From a virus, in IMG/VR virus record IMGVR_UViG_3300032242_000714, positions 1 to 58,878 of that record: a DNA stretch of 58,878 nucleotides; one strand, 5' to 3'. Position numbers and translations under genes: made by a program. Under the pieces are notes generated by a model. That model was not told the DNA's origin. It did no database searches and saw nothing but the letters and a program-made list of their open reading frames with translations. Within the stretch, counting starts at the first letter, position 1. Each line of letters starts with the position of its first letter. Below, one piece after another: positions 17,101 through 26,487 of this stretch.

Positions 17101-17502
17101 TTTAGTGGAGTAGCAACAACAGCACAATATGCTGACTTGGCAGAAAAATATATGCCAGATCGTGAATACGAGCCAGGTACAGTATTAGTATTCGGCGGCG
17201 ATGCTGAAGTTACTATTGCTAATAGTTATATGGATACAAGAATAGCGGGAGTTGTTTCTACAAATCCTGCTTACATGATGAACTCGGATCAGGAAGGCGG
17301 TGTGTATGTTGCACTACAAGGACGAGTTCCATGTAAAGTAACAGGTAAAATACGAAAAGGTGATATGTTAGTTGCCGCAGGTGGATTAGGTGTAGCAACA
17401 GCCAGTGACAATCCTAAGATGGGATCTGTTATAGGCAAGGCTTTAGAAAACTATGACAGCCATGATATAGGTATCATAGAAGTTGTAGTAGGGAGAATCT
17501 AA
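11176..17502 (+). CDS. Giant tail fibre / adhesin-like virion protein with C-terminal self-cleaving chaperone-like domain
   Basis: 2108 residues. The N-terminus carries an attachment-like module (INIGSQPNDGTGD, then FQKVNQNFTDVY) shared with the next gene. The body is Gly/Ser/Thr/Asn-rich beta repeats, with KAYVDS/KSYADTKL segments typical of phage fibres at about 220-240 and 1785-1860. The last 150 residues (ADLAEKYMPDREYEPGTVLVFGG onward in short motifs, RIAGVVSTNPAYMMNS, LQGRVPCKVTGKI) match the intramolecular chaperone/Peptidase_G2-like C-terminus of marine phage fibres, which assists trimer folding and may be cleaved off. Probably host recognition. A late box and good ribosome site precede it. 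Confidence 0.85.
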   Translation: MATNQQLINIGSQPNDGTGDSIYTAFQKVNQNFTDVYSLLGFGASFSFLRLKEAPTSLTPGALLGVNQYGTKIQNVTLYESTGIHIVTSATGLVISNSASSLKSDTAPTLAGDLNAQGTFNLVNIYPGAPTNDYDATTRRWVYDHFVSRNGYVLTGTNSISSSTINENIELLQYPPTTSTHLVNKQYADTKIGLAGISTIDEFTGMANSIFGTMTGALYLFRDPIETDHPSQAATKAYVDSSSFVSPVNYYVSLSGDDNQFSTPVRKRGRGPAYSFKTINRAARAAEQFIEASQIILGPYKKTITYNNTINAATIGTIVASPVLDATLFGVRLTLLGMGANGSDPYKNSSIFPGQYIIGDESEAVALIEAINVDINGNEIYDVVPVDYAKTYNVPISPNGVNTVTTFTFMPSDLIEVQDFWVGYKFTVSNGSGSVLSYGYITAVSDAVDGSGNLVNTITVDFTLGVGLQSSNQIAGDRWHVFAGDFQTNEQLQFGQLEQLNQCCIFLESGDHADQYPIRLADNVSVRGDEFRRSIIRPGVVQGTRKPSISSSKWVNTYFYRDTQIDGIITTQLSTGTNYAPVGASIKINSLTNDPVTGVVVVSVYDGSGNPLTVSNSFIGKVLVLGGSSLGNGVISSVSANTFSVILAQNSNFNQQIENYTVGNSIATGNWYIYSPISYGYHYLRDASRPLNLLTTVTNYGGLNQAAQLLNDNKSFIQNQTVAYIKHFYPGFTSTATYSTDIGYIVDALVHDMQTGGNNWTINVGDQYKTISSTATDYINVLGQQIIQNTTSTVYDTLSHQVFDYTLMAEDVAPAVLTDLVQACSRIIDNNPAFNPSLYNDQLDVFLMNDATMLRYLSGQGHGGFMKVLDPFGQIKAKSPYTQTASSFSKSYNRHVFSGGIFVDGFAGNLPIVPATVTNDSNNNPVQVNVTAHGGLGRPAITTSTSVMYEKPEAPCFFVQNGVTYEVDFISNFSPLNGTGTLNLNPHRPGGISVVTGIVATGFQTSAGNISIPVRFGNPTQAGGLTSTGTATLNASGNVTAINISFPGSGYVNGTFNQSNANCPVIIFGGARLSWTINNTGGISNYSIIDGGAGYAVGTQINFPQEGNGTPATATVNGVDVNGAITSISISSAGTGYTTDPQVTFGTGLAYTVTVKPGLITTTNYPLPSSITLVTAGNRSMLANDYTQINDLGYGIFVTNGGFMENVSMFTYYCHSSYYALNGAQVRTITGSTAYGQYGIISEGSDPTEVPIPVRNKYATTQIGTVNATGTYTNTLNEATIYVGSLSYPPLAQSQLEINHSGVWKTYNIKSAAQDPITTGLYNLSIDDGAGNGLYAAVTNGTKVIVRQYYDQILMDLNASTLTRPSTVLTYNEDPTHVYRVLQFTDQGGNNALAEGDAPYNYIILSPYTEGGLYKQGLGNITFTNTGSGYTPGAHVTAVIPAPNFTSQTASVTSSSIAIDLITISGRAGPIHIGSRVTVAGGGDPGGVPTYVNWVNSSQTQIRVSNATTWAAGTLTFTNVQASGYGIADSNGHISQLVLTESGVGYDYTSPVSITFTGSGGSSAAATAKVAGIAGSKTIKVVELSSTDQARIAGGTTYIFGFEGDIYQITSYTSQSATGNAWAEVGVQRYSDSAALQYEVGSNVLKAGITGNQSGGITVRISTIRATSHDMIDVGTGGYADSKIPNDLYGPPLNAPDSSKQVRQIGKGRAYYVTTDQDGNFRVGNYFSVDQGRGTVSISAPISLTNVDGLSFKRGQTLVQVFSVDGTMGNESNNSVPTEKAIVTYVDSRLGLNKNNTTAGITPIGSGYLDLGGIRAMAADLNIGGFRLKNLAAPVIGADAATKSYADTKLSRSGTFDVLGVGAGTISGPILTNEITPNADNTYWLGTNSNRWSNIATVNLSADKLYDNGIRVITTVNTGTGVYGGGTGPSITLSIGQNVTTDSTPTFAGIAKSGTNGTGDIGQTGNRFGTVWATTFSGVATTAQYADLAEKYMPDREYEPGTVLVFGGDAEVTIANSYMDTRIAGVVSTNPAYMMNSDQEGGVYVALQGRVPCKVTGKIRKGDMLVAAGGLGVATASDNPKMGSVIGKALENYDSHDIGIIEVVVGRI

Positions 17503-18125
17503 TGGCATTAGTTTATATCAATACTGGCTCATCATCGAACGCAGGCAACGGGGATACATTAAGAGTTGCTTTTACAAAAATCAACGGAATGTTTAGAGAA
17601 TTATATTCTTCTTTAATTCCACAAGTTGCTACTGCATCAACCGCGGGTCTAGTTAAACCAGGTATAGGATTAAGCGTTGGCGGAGATGGATCTTTAAGTG
17701 TAACAGGTGAAGCATCTACATCAACACTAACAATATTAGACAATCAAGGAATTGCCCGTATAGACATTGTTTCGTATTCGGGTACAGCAACACTATCTAA
17801 CAATACAATTACTCCTACACCATTGTTCACATTTGATAAAACAAAATATTACAATGCCAGTATAGATATATTTGCTACAGATACTACAGATAATACTCAA
17901 GATATAGGGAGTGGCTATACTGTATCTTGGTGGGGAAATAGTGCCAGTGTAATAGGTCCAGGAATAATCAGTATGGACAATAATGGTCGTACAGACAACG
18001 CTACATGGGATTTAACCAGTGCTACTGTTACTGCTACTGCGGTTACTGTAATAGCAAATAATGTTTCAACTTCAACGAGCCATACAATTAATTGGAAAGC
18101 CAAAGTAAGTTTGTTTAGGATTTAA
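17502..18125 (+). CDS. Small structural protein sharing the fibre N-terminal module
   Basis: 207 residues, start overlapping the previous stop (TAATG) behind GGGAG. Residues 1-40 repeat the layout of the giant fibre N-terminus (IN.GSSSNAGNGDTLRVAF.KIN..F.ELY), suggesting attachment to the same baseplate or fibre site. A Gly-rich linker (TAGLVKPGIGLSVGGDGSLSV) follows, then a Thr/Asn-rich beta domain. It is likely an accessory fibre or adaptor. No enzyme motif. Confidence 0.65.
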   Translation: MALVYINTGSSSNAGNGDTLRVAFTKINGMFRELYSSLIPQVATASTAGLVKPGIGLSVGGDGSLSVTGEASTSTLTILDNQGIARIDIVSYSGTATLSNNTITPTPLFTFDKTKYYNASIDIFATDTTDNTQDIGSGYTVSWWGNSASVIGPGIISMDNNGRTDNATWDLTSATVTATAVTVIANNVSTSTSHTINWKAKVSLFRI

Positions 18126-18127
18126 AT

Positions 18128-20710
18128 ATGGCGGCTCCAACATGGGTAACATATAATAGTTTTTTAGGAACAATTACACAGCGCACACCTGTTAATATTC
18201 CTATTACTACTAACGGCACAGAAACTAATTTTAGGTTGATTGCTGGAGATTTTCCTCCAGGTCTCCAATTAGACGTAACAACAACTTCAACTTCGGCAAC
18301 AACTACTGCATTTGTTTTTGGATTTGCTGAAACCGTTCCTACACTTACTTCAAACAAATTTGTTATACGTGCATCAAACACCGATGGTATAAATGATAAA
18401 ACATTTCAAATAGATGTTGCAGGAGGAACTCCGCCACTTTGGTCAACTCCGTCAGGATTTTTACCATTAGGTACTAGCGGGGAACAGTTTGTTATTAATC
18501 ATCAAATAGTAGATTATCAACTAATAGCAGAACCTAATTCATTATTAGATGGTATGAAGATGCACTATTATATCCAAGATGGCGATGGTGTATTACCTAA
18601 CGGATTAACATTAACTGAAGATGGTAGGATTATAGGAACAGTAAAGGAAATTACTGTTCAAGATGTTGATGCTAGTCTAAGGCAAAATTTTGGCTACGAT
18701 GGACTTCGCTATGACGGATACGGATATGACAGTGTTAATGTTATTACTGGAATAGCCAATGTACCAAAATTTATTCCAGCAACTCAACAATTTTATGTCA
18801 CAGCATCAGATGGATTTAATACTTCACGACGTTTATTCAAAATACAGGTAGTCGATGCTAATAGTCTAAGAGCAGATACAGCATACATTACTGCCGATGA
18901 AACTTATTTTTTAAGCAACGACAGTTACCTGTTTACACCTAATTGGTTAAATCCTGCAAACCTAGGTGTAAGACGTGCATCTGCTTATCAAATTATTCCT
19001 ATCAATTTATACGATCCTACTCCAAATGAAGGTCCAGTAACCTATAATTGGGATTCTATTACAGTTAATCCAGAAATTCAATGTAGAGCCAGTTCAGCAA
19101 TCAACCCTAATACATATTTTCAAACTACTAATTTAGCAGGACAAAATATACTGACAATAAAAAATGTCAGTAGTTTGCCTCAGATAGGACAACAATTTAG
19201 ATTTGATACTTACTTAACAGGCGTTACGACTACAACATATTCAATAACATCTGTGTCAGGTAACACAAAATTGTGTCGATTAGGTTTTACACAACTAAAC
19301 ACAACTACTAATACACTTGTTGATGACATACCAGATAATAGTTTATTTTATATAGGTAGCCCTAGTGTTCATCCTAAAGGATTTAATTTAGATACAACTG
19401 GCGGGAATCTTTATGGTCAAATTCCTTTCCTACCTTCTTACAGTATTAATTACAAATTTACTGTTAGAATGACAAGAAAGAATAACACTTACGGAGATGT
19501 TACAAAATACGATCGTGTGTTTAGCCTAACATTACAAGGTAATGAAAATAATGATATACAATGGCTAACAACTTCTACTGTTGGTGTTGTTAAAACAGGT
19601 TATCAATGTGAATTATTTGTGCAGGCTCAACATACAACTGCCCCTGACATAAAAATGATCTATAAGTTAGTTGATGGAAATCTACCACCAGGACTAATAT
19701 TTAAGTCAGACGGAACCATTGTAGGAAAAATTCCTTATCAAAATTCAATTACCACTCTTGATGCCGATACAGGTAAATTTGACGAAGGCAGTTTAGATTT
19801 TACAATAGACGGCGGATCTAGTACCATTGACCGCGATTACACATTTACGGTAGAAGCAACTGATGTCTATAGTTCAAGTGCTATTAGTAAACAATTTACA
19901 ATTATCATAGGTGACAATAGTCTAACTCCATTCAGTTCTTTATATGTCAAACCGTTTATGTATAGAGATAAGCGTAAATCTTATCGAAACTTTGTAAATG
20001 ATACAAGCGTCTTTGATCCTCGTGTAATGTACAGACCAAGCGATCCTGCATTTGGTATACAACCCGAAATCAGACTTATTATAGAACACGGATTAGAAAC
20101 ACTGAACCTGGCAGAATATGTATTAGGATTTCAACAATATTTTTACAACAAACGATTCTTCTTTGGTGATATTAAAACACTACCTGCAGAAGATGAGCAT
20201 AGAAATTATGTCTATGATGTTGTCTATGTAGATATTATAGACAGTCAAATGATTGCTAATCGTAGTCCCAATTCTATGAAATTTTTGATAAGTCAAAATG
20301 TTGCATCATACCAAATAGCCAGTATCAATAATTGGCAGAAGGCATTAGAATCTATTCCTATTTTAGGACGTACTATTATGGTAGACGAATACCTGCGTCC
20401 TAGATTTATGCGTACATTACAAAAATCAACAGGTGCTCCTTTGGGATTTATCAAGGCTGTTCCTATTTGCTATACTAAACCGGGACAAGGTGCTACAGTA
20501 GTTGAAAAAGTTAATCTTAGTGGATTTGATTTTAAATTATTAGACTTTGAAGTAGATCGTCTCATTATCACAAATACTATAGATTCCGCTGTCGATAAAT
20601 ATCTCAAGTTCCCAATTACAGATGTAGACAGTCAACGTGTAATAGACGTTATTGCTGGACCAGACGGTATTATTCTACAGACAGAAGACGGACAGGATCT
20701 ATTTACATAA
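18128..20710 (+). CDS. Large virion protein with Ig-like repeats
   Basis: 860 residues. Repeated segments of the type [39 protein letters not shown] and [25 protein letters not shown] are putative Ig/cadherin-like (He_PIG type) units often found in adhesins. Residues after about 600 ([21 protein letters not shown]...) switch to a mixed alpha/beta, charged domain that may dock on the tail. The stop overlaps the next start. It probably forms a long stalk or wedge-linked fibre; the exact position on the virion is unknown. Confidence 0.7.
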   Translation: MAAPTWVTYNSFLGTITQRTPVNIPITTNGTETNFRLIAGDFPPGLQLDVTTTSTSATTTAFVFGFAETVPTLTSNKFVIRASNTDGINDKTFQIDVAGGTPPLWSTPSGFLPLGTSGEQFVINHQIVDYQLIAEPNSLLDGMKMHYYIQDGDGVLPNGLTLTEDGRIIGTVKEITVQDVDASLRQNFGYDGLRYDGYGYDSVNVITGIANVPKFIPATQQFYVTASDGFNTSRRLFKIQVVDANSLRADTAYITADETYFLSNDSYLFTPNWLNPANLGVRRASAYQIIPINLYDPTPNEGPVTYNWDSITVNPEIQCRASSAINPNTYFQTTNLAGQNILTIKNVSSLPQIGQQFRFDTYLTGVTTTTYSITSVSGNTKLCRLGFTQLNTTTNTLVDDIPDNSLFYIGSPSVHPKGFNLDTTGGNLYGQIPFLPSYSINYKFTVRMTRKNNTYGDVTKYDRVFSLTLQGNENNDIQWLTTSTVGVVKTGYQCELFVQAQHTTAPDIKMIYKLVDGNLPPGLIFKSDGTIVGKIPYQNSITTLDADTGKFDEGSLDFTIDGGSSTIDRDYTFTVEATDVYSSSAISKQFTIIIGDNSLTPFSSLYVKPFMYRDKRKSYRNFVNDTSVFDPRVMYRPSDPAFGIQPEIRLIIEHGLETLNLAEYVLGFQQYFYNKRFFFGDIKTLPAEDEHRNYVYDVVYVDIIDSQMIANRSPNSMKFLISQNVASYQIASINNWQKALESIPILGRTIMVDEYLRPRFMRTLQKSTGAPLGFIKAVPICYTKPGQGATVVEKVNLSGFDFKLLDFEVDRLIITNTIDSAVDKYLKFPITDVDSQRVIDVIAGPDGIILQTEDGQDLFT

Positions 20711-22932
20711 TGAGTGCAATAAGCAATTTACCTCCATATACAGCATCAAACACTGCAACTTTATTAGTTCCTGTTGCTGATATTTCTGTCCAACCTGCTA
20801 AAACTTATGCTGCCACATTTGGAGATATAGCAACCTTTGTTGCTAATACTGTATTAGCAGGCGGTACAGGCGCTACTGGTCCTACTGGAGGATTTGGTCC
20901 TACAGGTCCAATTGGCGGTACCGGTTCAACTGGGGCAACTGGTGCTACCGGAGCAACAGGCCCTATTGGTAGTACTGGTTCTACAGGTGCTACTGGAAAA
21001 ACAGGTGCTACTGGTCCTCAAGGTCTCCCAGGGACTGTTGCACAAGCAGGCGGAACTGGTGCTACAGGTGCCACTGGTGCTACAGGAAATCCCGGTGCTA
21101 CTGGCGCAACTGGATCAACAGGTGCTACTGGTCCCATAGGATCAACTGGTGCTACTGGACCTCAAGGTATACCAGGAACATTTGCAGGTCTAGGTGGAAC
21201 AGGTGCTACTGGTGCTACAGGACCAATTGGATCAACTGGTGCTACAGGACCGATAGGAACTACAGGTGCTACCGGGCCTGCTGGAGCCACAGGTAATGGT
21301 TACCCAACGGTTACATCTAACACAACTAATACCATAGGTACAGGCAATCTTACATTTACTACAAATGTATATGATATTTCAAACACTGCCTATACAGTTG
21401 GTATTACTCTTATTATCAATGCTTACCTAACACAAAATTCCATGTATGCAACTATTGTTAGTTGGAATGGATTTACACTGATTGTTAATGTATTCGGCAC
21501 TAACGGGTCAGGAACATTCTCAGATTGGCGAATAGTTGCTTCAGGTCCTCAGGGTGCTACAGGCGCTCAAGGTATACCAGGTACCGCCGCTAATTTTGGC
21601 GGAACAGGTGCTACAGGTGCCACTGGTGCTACAGGACAGCAAGGATCAACAGGTGCTACTGGTTTTGGATTCCCAGGCGCATCTGGTGCTACAGGCAGTC
21701 CGGGGGCTACAGGCGCCACAGGCGCCACCGGTATAGGATCAACAGGAGCCACAGGCCTACAAGGACAATTAGGCTTAACAGGCGCCACAGGTGCCACCGG
21801 TAGTGGTGCTACAGGTGCAACAGGTGCTACTGGAAGCACTGGGCCCCAAGGTGCTACAGGACAATTAGGTAGCACAGGTGCTACGGGACCGCAAGGTGCT
21901 ACTGGAGTAAGTAATGTTCCAGGTGCTACCGGGGCTACAGGTGGACCTGGTTCTACAGGTGCTACAGGTTCAACTGGTGCTACTGGGCCTGCTGGGCCTC
22001 CTGGTGCTACAGGTAGTGGTGCTACAGGTGTACAAGGACAACAAGGTAACCCAGGTTCAACTGGGGCTACCGGCCCTGCTGGTAGTGGTGCGACAGGTGC
22101 CACCGGTGCTACTGGTGCAACAGGTCCTTTAGGCAACGACGGTGCTACTGGAGCCACAGGAATTGGAGCATCTGGACCAACTGGTGCAACAGGTCCATTA
22201 GGTCCAATTGGAGCAACTGGTGCCACTGGACGAGACGGTGTTGCCGCCATGCAGGGTGGAACAGGATCAACAGGAGCCACAGGTGCTACTGGTGCTACTG
22301 GACCGCAAGGTGATATAGGCGGAACTGGTGCTACTGGTGCTACTGGTGCAACAGGTGCTACTGGACCTATAGGGGCTACTGGGGCTACTGGTGCAACAGG
22401 TTCTACAGGTGCTACTGGCTACATTGGTGCTACTGGCGCTACAGGAGCATACGGAGTTGCTGGCGGGTATGTGTTTATACAATCTACCCCTTCAACAACT
22501 TGGAATATTCCGCATAATCTAGGTTATAGATATGTTCAAGTTGAACCAATTGATTCAAGCAATAATAGTTTTGTCGGACGTTATGATTACCCCACAATCA
22601 ACTTTGTTGATAGTAATAATTTAACTCTAACATTTAGCACAGCCCAATCTGGTTATGCTAATGTTAGTTCAGGTGGTGGACAGCAAGGACCTCAAGGTGC
22701 AACTGGATCAGTAGGTCCTCGAGGTGCTACTGGTGCTACTGGTGCTGTTGGTAATGACGGAGCAACTGGTGCAACTGGTCCAACTGGTGCTACAGGTGTT
22801 GTTACCGGAGCCAGTGGAGTTCCTTATAGTCCTGCAAATCCTACTGTATGGTCTGGTACACCGCCTGATAATATACAAGATGCAATAGACAGATTAGCCT
22901 ATCATTTATACCTAACATCAGGAGTAAGTTAA
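20710..22932 (+). CDS. Collagen-like fibre protein 1
   Basis: 740 residues. An N-terminal head ([25 protein letters not shown]...) of about 50 residues is followed by long Gly-X-Y collagen repeats, mostly GAT and GPQ/GPI triplets, interrupted by a beta module near 200-275 and by a second beta module (about 590-655, [14 protein letters not shown]...). A short C-terminal tail ends with an amphipathic helix ([15 protein letters not shown]). Collagen-like stretches form triple-helical stalks in phage fibres. The second beta module is duplicated in the next gene. ATG overlaps the previous TAA. Confidence 0.85.
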   Translation: MSAISNLPPYTASNTATLLVPVADISVQPAKTYAATFGDIATFVANTVLAGGTGATGPTGGFGPTGPIGGTGSTGATGATGATGPIGSTGSTGATGKTGATGPQGLPGTVAQAGGTGATGATGATGNPGATGATGSTGATGPIGSTGATGPQGIPGTFAGLGGTGATGATGPIGSTGATGPIGTTGATGPAGATGNGYPTVTSNTTNTIGTGNLTFTTNVYDISNTAYTVGITLIINAYLTQNSMYATIVSWNGFTLIVNVFGTNGSGTFSDWRIVASGPQGATGAQGIPGTAANFGGTGATGATGATGQQGSTGATGFGFPGASGATGSPGATGATGATGIGSTGATGLQGQLGLTGATGATGSGATGATGATGSTGPQGATGQLGSTGATGPQGATGVSNVPGATGATGGPGSTGATGSTGATGPAGPPGATGSGATGVQGQQGNPGSTGATGPAGSGATGATGATGATGPLGNDGATGATGIGASGPTGATGPLGPIGATGATGRDGVAAMQGGTGSTGATGATGATGPQGDIGGTGATGATGATGATGPIGATGATGATGSTGATGYIGATGATGAYGVAGGYVFIQSTPSTTWNIPHNLGYRYVQVEPIDSSNNSFVGRYDYPTINFVDSNNLTLTFSTAQSGYANVSSGGGQQGPQGATGSVGPRGATGATGAVGNDGATGATGPTGATGVVTGASGVPYSPANPTVWSGTPPDNIQDAIDRLAYHLYLTSGVS
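20857..22463 (+). repeat. Collagen-encoding GGT-GCT-ACT type repeats, tract 1
   Basis: Degenerate 9-base units encoding Gly-Ala-Thr and Gly-Pro-X fill most of this tract apart from a non-repetitive island at about 21300-21540. Third-position variation is high, which limits slippage. On the opposite strand the same repeats give long Pro/Val/Ala frames that are not genes. Confidence 0.8.
22464..22680 (+). repeat. Duplicated beta module, copy 1
   Basis: Encodes a segment with [29 protein letters not shown] and LTLTFS motifs. The same protein module appears at 24541-24765 in the neighbouring collagen-like gene with high similarity, indicating duplication or recombination between the two fibre genes. 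Confidence 0.8.
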
Positions 22933-25900
22933 TTGAGCGCAATAACAAACCTAACACCGCTTAACACCGTAACTGGTGGTATGCTGTTGCCTATTGTAGA
23001 TACTACAGTAGAGCCATATACCACCAAACAGGTCAATATTGACAAGTTAGGGCACTATGTTAACAATGCTTTATTAAGCACAATTATTCCGCCTGCTACA
23101 ACAAGTACCTTAGGAGGTGTTATTGTAGGTGGCGGATTATCAGTTACTACCGCAACTAATACAGGAACCTTATCCCTAATTCCTGCTACTACAACCACAC
23201 TTGGTGGTGTTATTGTTGGGCAAGGACTCACAGTAACTACCAGCGGTGTATTAGTGGCTGTAAGTCAAATTCAGACAACTACTTGGGCAACACTAGCACA
23301 CGTTAATGACGGCCAAGGTCCGCTACAGGTAAACATAGGGCGTAATGCTGGTATATCAGGACAGGGTACATATTCTATAGCAATTGGATATCAGGCAGGT
23401 GAATTTAATCAAGGTATTACTCAAGGTGCTCCCTACGGAAATGCTGTTGCTATTGGTACACAGGCAGGACAAACTAATCAAGGTAATTCATCTGTTGCTA
23501 TAGGTAACAATGCAGGTACCACAAATCAAGCAGTCGATGCTATCGCTATTGGATGCTTTGCTGGTAATACAGGTCAAAACACTATGTCTGTTTCAATCGG
23601 TATTAGTGCAGGGCAATTTAATCAAGGCCGTGAGTCTATAGCAATTGGGCATAATGCAGGTGTTAATCATCAGGCGGCTAATTCCATTGTTTTAAATGCT
23701 ACAGGAATTACACTAGATACAGCACAAACTGGATTTTATGTTGCACCATTAAACATTAACAGTGGTAGTGGATTGATTTTATACTACAACACCACAACCA
23801 AAGAAGTAAGTTATGGAGTTATAAGTACCGCACTTATAGGTGCAACTGGATTTGGAGGTGCAACTGGTGCTACCGGTCTTTATATTACAACTGGTACTAT
23901 TGTTAATGGAACTGATTTACAACTAGTTTTTAATAACGGAAACGTAGCCAACGTTGGTCGTGTCATTGGGCCAATTGGCCCAAAAGGAGATCCAGGTACT
24001 ACAGGTGCTACTGGACCTGCAGGACAATCATTACCCGGGTCTACTGGTGCTACTGGCCCGCAAGGACCTTCGGGACTTGCTACATATCAAGGTGCTACAG
24101 GACCAAATGGTGCTACTGGTGCTACTGGACCTAAAGGTGATCCAGGCGGACCTATAGGATCAACAGGTGCTACTGGACCTCAGGGTATTCCCGGAAGAGG
24201 ATATGCAGGTCCAAAAGGTGATATGGGTACTTCAGGAGCCACCGGATCAACAGGCGCTACTGGATATTCGGGCAGTACTGGAAGTACAGGTTATCAGGGA
24301 GCAACAGGTGCTACTGGACAATATGGTTCAACAGGTGCTACTGGACCACAAGGTGCTATTGGATCAACAGGACCACAAGGTGCTATTGGATCAACAGGAC
24401 CACAAGGTAGCACAGGTGCTACCGGACCACAGGGGGTTATTGGATCAACAGGACCGCAAGGTTCTATAGGTAGCACAGGTGCTACTGGTATGGGTTCTAC
24501 AGGAGCAACTGGTTTAACTGGTGCTACTGGCGCCGCGATGCTCGCTGGCGCATACATATATACTCAATCTACTGCTACTACAACTTGGACCATAACTCAT
24601 AATCTAGGTTATCAATACCTACAAGTTGAGCCAGTTGATTCTAGCAATTATAGTTTTGTTGGTCGTTATGATTATCCATCAATTGATTTTATTGATACTA
24701 GTACACTAACATTAACATTTAGTTCACCACAAACAGGATTTGTAAATGTTAGTTCTGGAGGCGGACCAGTTGGTGCTACTGGTGCTGGGGCTACAGGTGC
24801 GTATGGATCTACCGGTGCAACAGGTTTACAAGGACAATTTGGATCTACCGGTGCAACTGGATTGGGAGGATCAACAGGTGCAACTGGAATAGGAACCACA
24901 GGTGCAACTGGAATAGGAACCACAGGTGCAACTGGATTGGGAGGATCGACAGGTGCAACTGGACAATTAGGTAGCACAGGTGCTACGGGAATTGGATCAA
25001 CAGGAGCCACAGGTGCTACAGGTGCTACTGGACTTAAAGGCTCTACAGGAGCAACTGGTTTAGGTGCTACTGGTGCTACTGGAAACAATGGCGCAACTGG
25101 TTCTACTGGACCACAAGGAGCAACTGGTCCTTCAGGTATTAACGGAGCGGCAGGTTCCCAAGGAGAATTAGGTGCTACTGGTGCAACTGGACCTCAAGGA
25201 GATCCAGGTGGTGCTACTGGCAATGACGGTGCTACAGGTGCGACTGGATTTACAGGGTATGACGGTGCTACCGGAGCCACAGGCCCTGCTGGATCAGGTG
25301 CCACTGGAGCCACAGGTAGTTGGGGGAGTTCAGGTGCTACGGGTGCTACCGGACAAACAGGTGCTACCGGAGCACAGGGAATATCTGGTGTTAAAGGAAC
25401 AACCGGTGCTCAAGGATCTACCGGTGCTACTGGACAGACAGGTGCTACTGGAGTTAGTAATGTACCCGGCGCAACGGGTGCTACTGGTCCTGCTGGTGCG
25501 ACAGGATTACCAGGAACATTTGCTGGTCAAGGCGGAACTGGTGCTACAGGAGTTCCAGGTGCTACTGGACAAACAGGTCCTGCAGGTGCAACTGGCGCAG
25601 GTGCAACTGGTGCCCAAGGATTAAAAGGTACTACTGGTGCCACAGGACCTGCGGGTATTAATGGTACTCAAGGTGCTACAGGTGCTAGTGGATATGTAGG
25701 AATGGACGGTGCTACCGGCGCGACTGGAGCCACTGGACCGCAAGGTGCTACTGGTATTCCGGGTGTTGCCGCTATGCAAGGTGGAACTGGTGCTACGGGA
25801 CCACAAGGTAGTACCGGTGCTCGGGGATCTACTGGTGCAACAGGTCCACAGGGGCAAATTGGTGCTACAGGTGCACAAGGTCAGATCGGTGCTACTGGCT

Positions 25901-26487
25901 CGCAAGGAGCAACTGGAGCAGGTGCTACCGGTTCACAAGGACCTATAGGATTTACAGGTGCATCAGGTTCAATTGGATTCACAGGTGGAACTGGGGCAAC
26001 TGGAGCAGGTGCTACAGGTGCCACTGGCGCACAAGGTGCTACAGGACCTGCAGGTGCAACTGGATTTGGATTAACTGGTGCATCAGGTTCAACTGGTGCT
26101 ACAGGGCCTGCTGGTGCTACAGGCAGTGGTGCTACAGGTGCAACTGGTGCTAGCGGGCCACAAGGTGCAACTGGAAATACAGGAACTGTTACTCTTGTAG
26201 GAAATACATACACTGTACAAACTCTAGTAGTGAGCACGTTGACAGTAGGCACAATAGGATTAGGTTCAATTGTATCTGGTAACGATTTAGCACTTAAAGC
26301 CGCAGGTCAAATTACTACAAATGCTCCATTTGTTTTAACAACTGCTACAACAAGTACATTAGCAACTGTTGCAGGTATAACGCAAAGAGGTGCTATGGTA
26401 TTTGCTTTGGACGCTGTTGGAGTTGCTCAACCTGTTTATTACGATGGAACATATTGGTGGACAATGAATAGAACAAGGATCTATTGA
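22933..26487 (+). CDS. Collagen-like fibre protein 2 with trimeric-adhesin-like head
   Basis: 1184 residues, started by TTG at 22933 directly after the previous stop with AGGAG nine bases upstream; the N-terminus [11 protein letters not shown] parallels [11 protein letters not shown] of the neighbour. Residues about 125-260 carry repeated AIAIGxx[11 protein letters not shown] units as in YadA-type trimeric adhesin heads. Then come long collagen Gly-X-Y tracts, interrupted by the shared beta module (about 537-610). The C-terminus (about 1085-1184) is a non-collagen beta tail ending [17 protein letters not shown] paralogue of the preceding gene; likely a trimeric host-binding fibre. Confidence 0.85.
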   Translation: MSAITNLTPLNTVTGGMLLPIVDTTVEPYTTKQVNIDKLGHYVNNALLSTIIPPATTSTLGGVIVGGGLSVTTATNTGTLSLIPATTTTLGGVIVGQGLTVTTSGVLVAVSQIQTTTWATLAHVNDGQGPLQVNIGRNAGISGQGTYSIAIGYQAGEFNQGITQGAPYGNAVAIGTQAGQTNQGNSSVAIGNNAGTTNQAVDAIAIGCFAGNTGQNTMSVSIGISAGQFNQGRESIAIGHNAGVNHQAANSIVLNATGITLDTAQTGFYVAPLNINSGSGLILYYNTTTKEVSYGVISTALIGATGFGGATGATGLYITTGTIVNGTDLQLVFNNGNVANVGRVIGPIGPKGDPGTTGATGPAGQSLPGSTGATGPQGPSGLATYQGATGPNGATGATGPKGDPGGPIGSTGATGPQGIPGRGYAGPKGDMGTSGATGSTGATGYSGSTGSTGYQGATGATGQYGSTGATGPQGAIGSTGPQGAIGSTGPQGSTGATGPQGVIGSTGPQGSIGSTGATGMGSTGATGLTGATGAAMLAGAYIYTQSTATTTWTITHNLGYQYLQVEPVDSSNYSFVGRYDYPSIDFIDTSTLTLTFSSPQTGFVNVSSGGGPVGATGAGATGAYGSTGATGLQGQFGSTGATGLGGSTGATGIGTTGATGIGTTGATGLGGSTGATGQLGSTGATGIGSTGATGATGATGLKGSTGATGLGATGATGNNGATGSTGPQGATGPSGINGAAGSQGELGATGATGPQGDPGGATGNDGATGATGFTGYDGATGATGPAGSGATGATGSWGSSGATGATGQTGATGAQGISGVKGTTGAQGSTGATGQTGATGVSNVPGATGATGPAGATGLPGTFAGQGGTGATGVPGATGQTGPAGATGAGATGAQGLKGTTGATGPAGINGTQGATGASGYVGMDGATGATGATGPQGATGIPGVAAMQGGTGATGPQGSTGARGSTGATGPQGQIGATGAQGQIGATGSQGATGAGATGSQGPIGFTGASGSIGFTGGTGATGAGATGATGAQGATGPAGATGFGLTGASGSTGATGPAGATGSGATGATGASGPQGATGNTGTVTLVGNTYTVQTLVVSTLTVGTIGLGSIVSGNDLALKAAGQITTNAPFVLTTATTSTLATVAGITQRGAMVFALDAVGVAQPVYYDGTYWWTMNRTRIY
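23986..26180 (+). repeat. Collagen-encoding repeats, tract 2
   Basis: Gly-Ala-Thr, Gly-Pro-Gln and Gly-Ser-Thr triplets repeat across this tract, broken only by the beta module. Near-identical sub-blocks occur at about 24340-24410 (ATT GGA TCA ACA GGA type units in tandem) and 24880-24950, which are the places most prone to length change. Confidence 0.8.
24541..24765 (+). repeat. Duplicated beta module, copy 2
   Basis: Second copy of the module at 22464-22680: [33 protein letters not shown] and LTLTFSSP motifs. It sits between collagen tracts just as copy 1 does. Confidence 0.8.

Noticed and set aside
21567-22280. Long minus-strand Pro/Val/Ala-rich frames opposite the collagen tracts
   Set aside because: They are the mirror of GGT-GCT-ACT-type repeats, have no ribosome sites, and every similar tract produces one. 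Not genes.
20857-26180. Regular DNA repeats considered as a CRISPR array
   Set aside because: Units are about 9 bases, coding and in frame with Gly-X-Y protein; there are no unique spacers of equal length.
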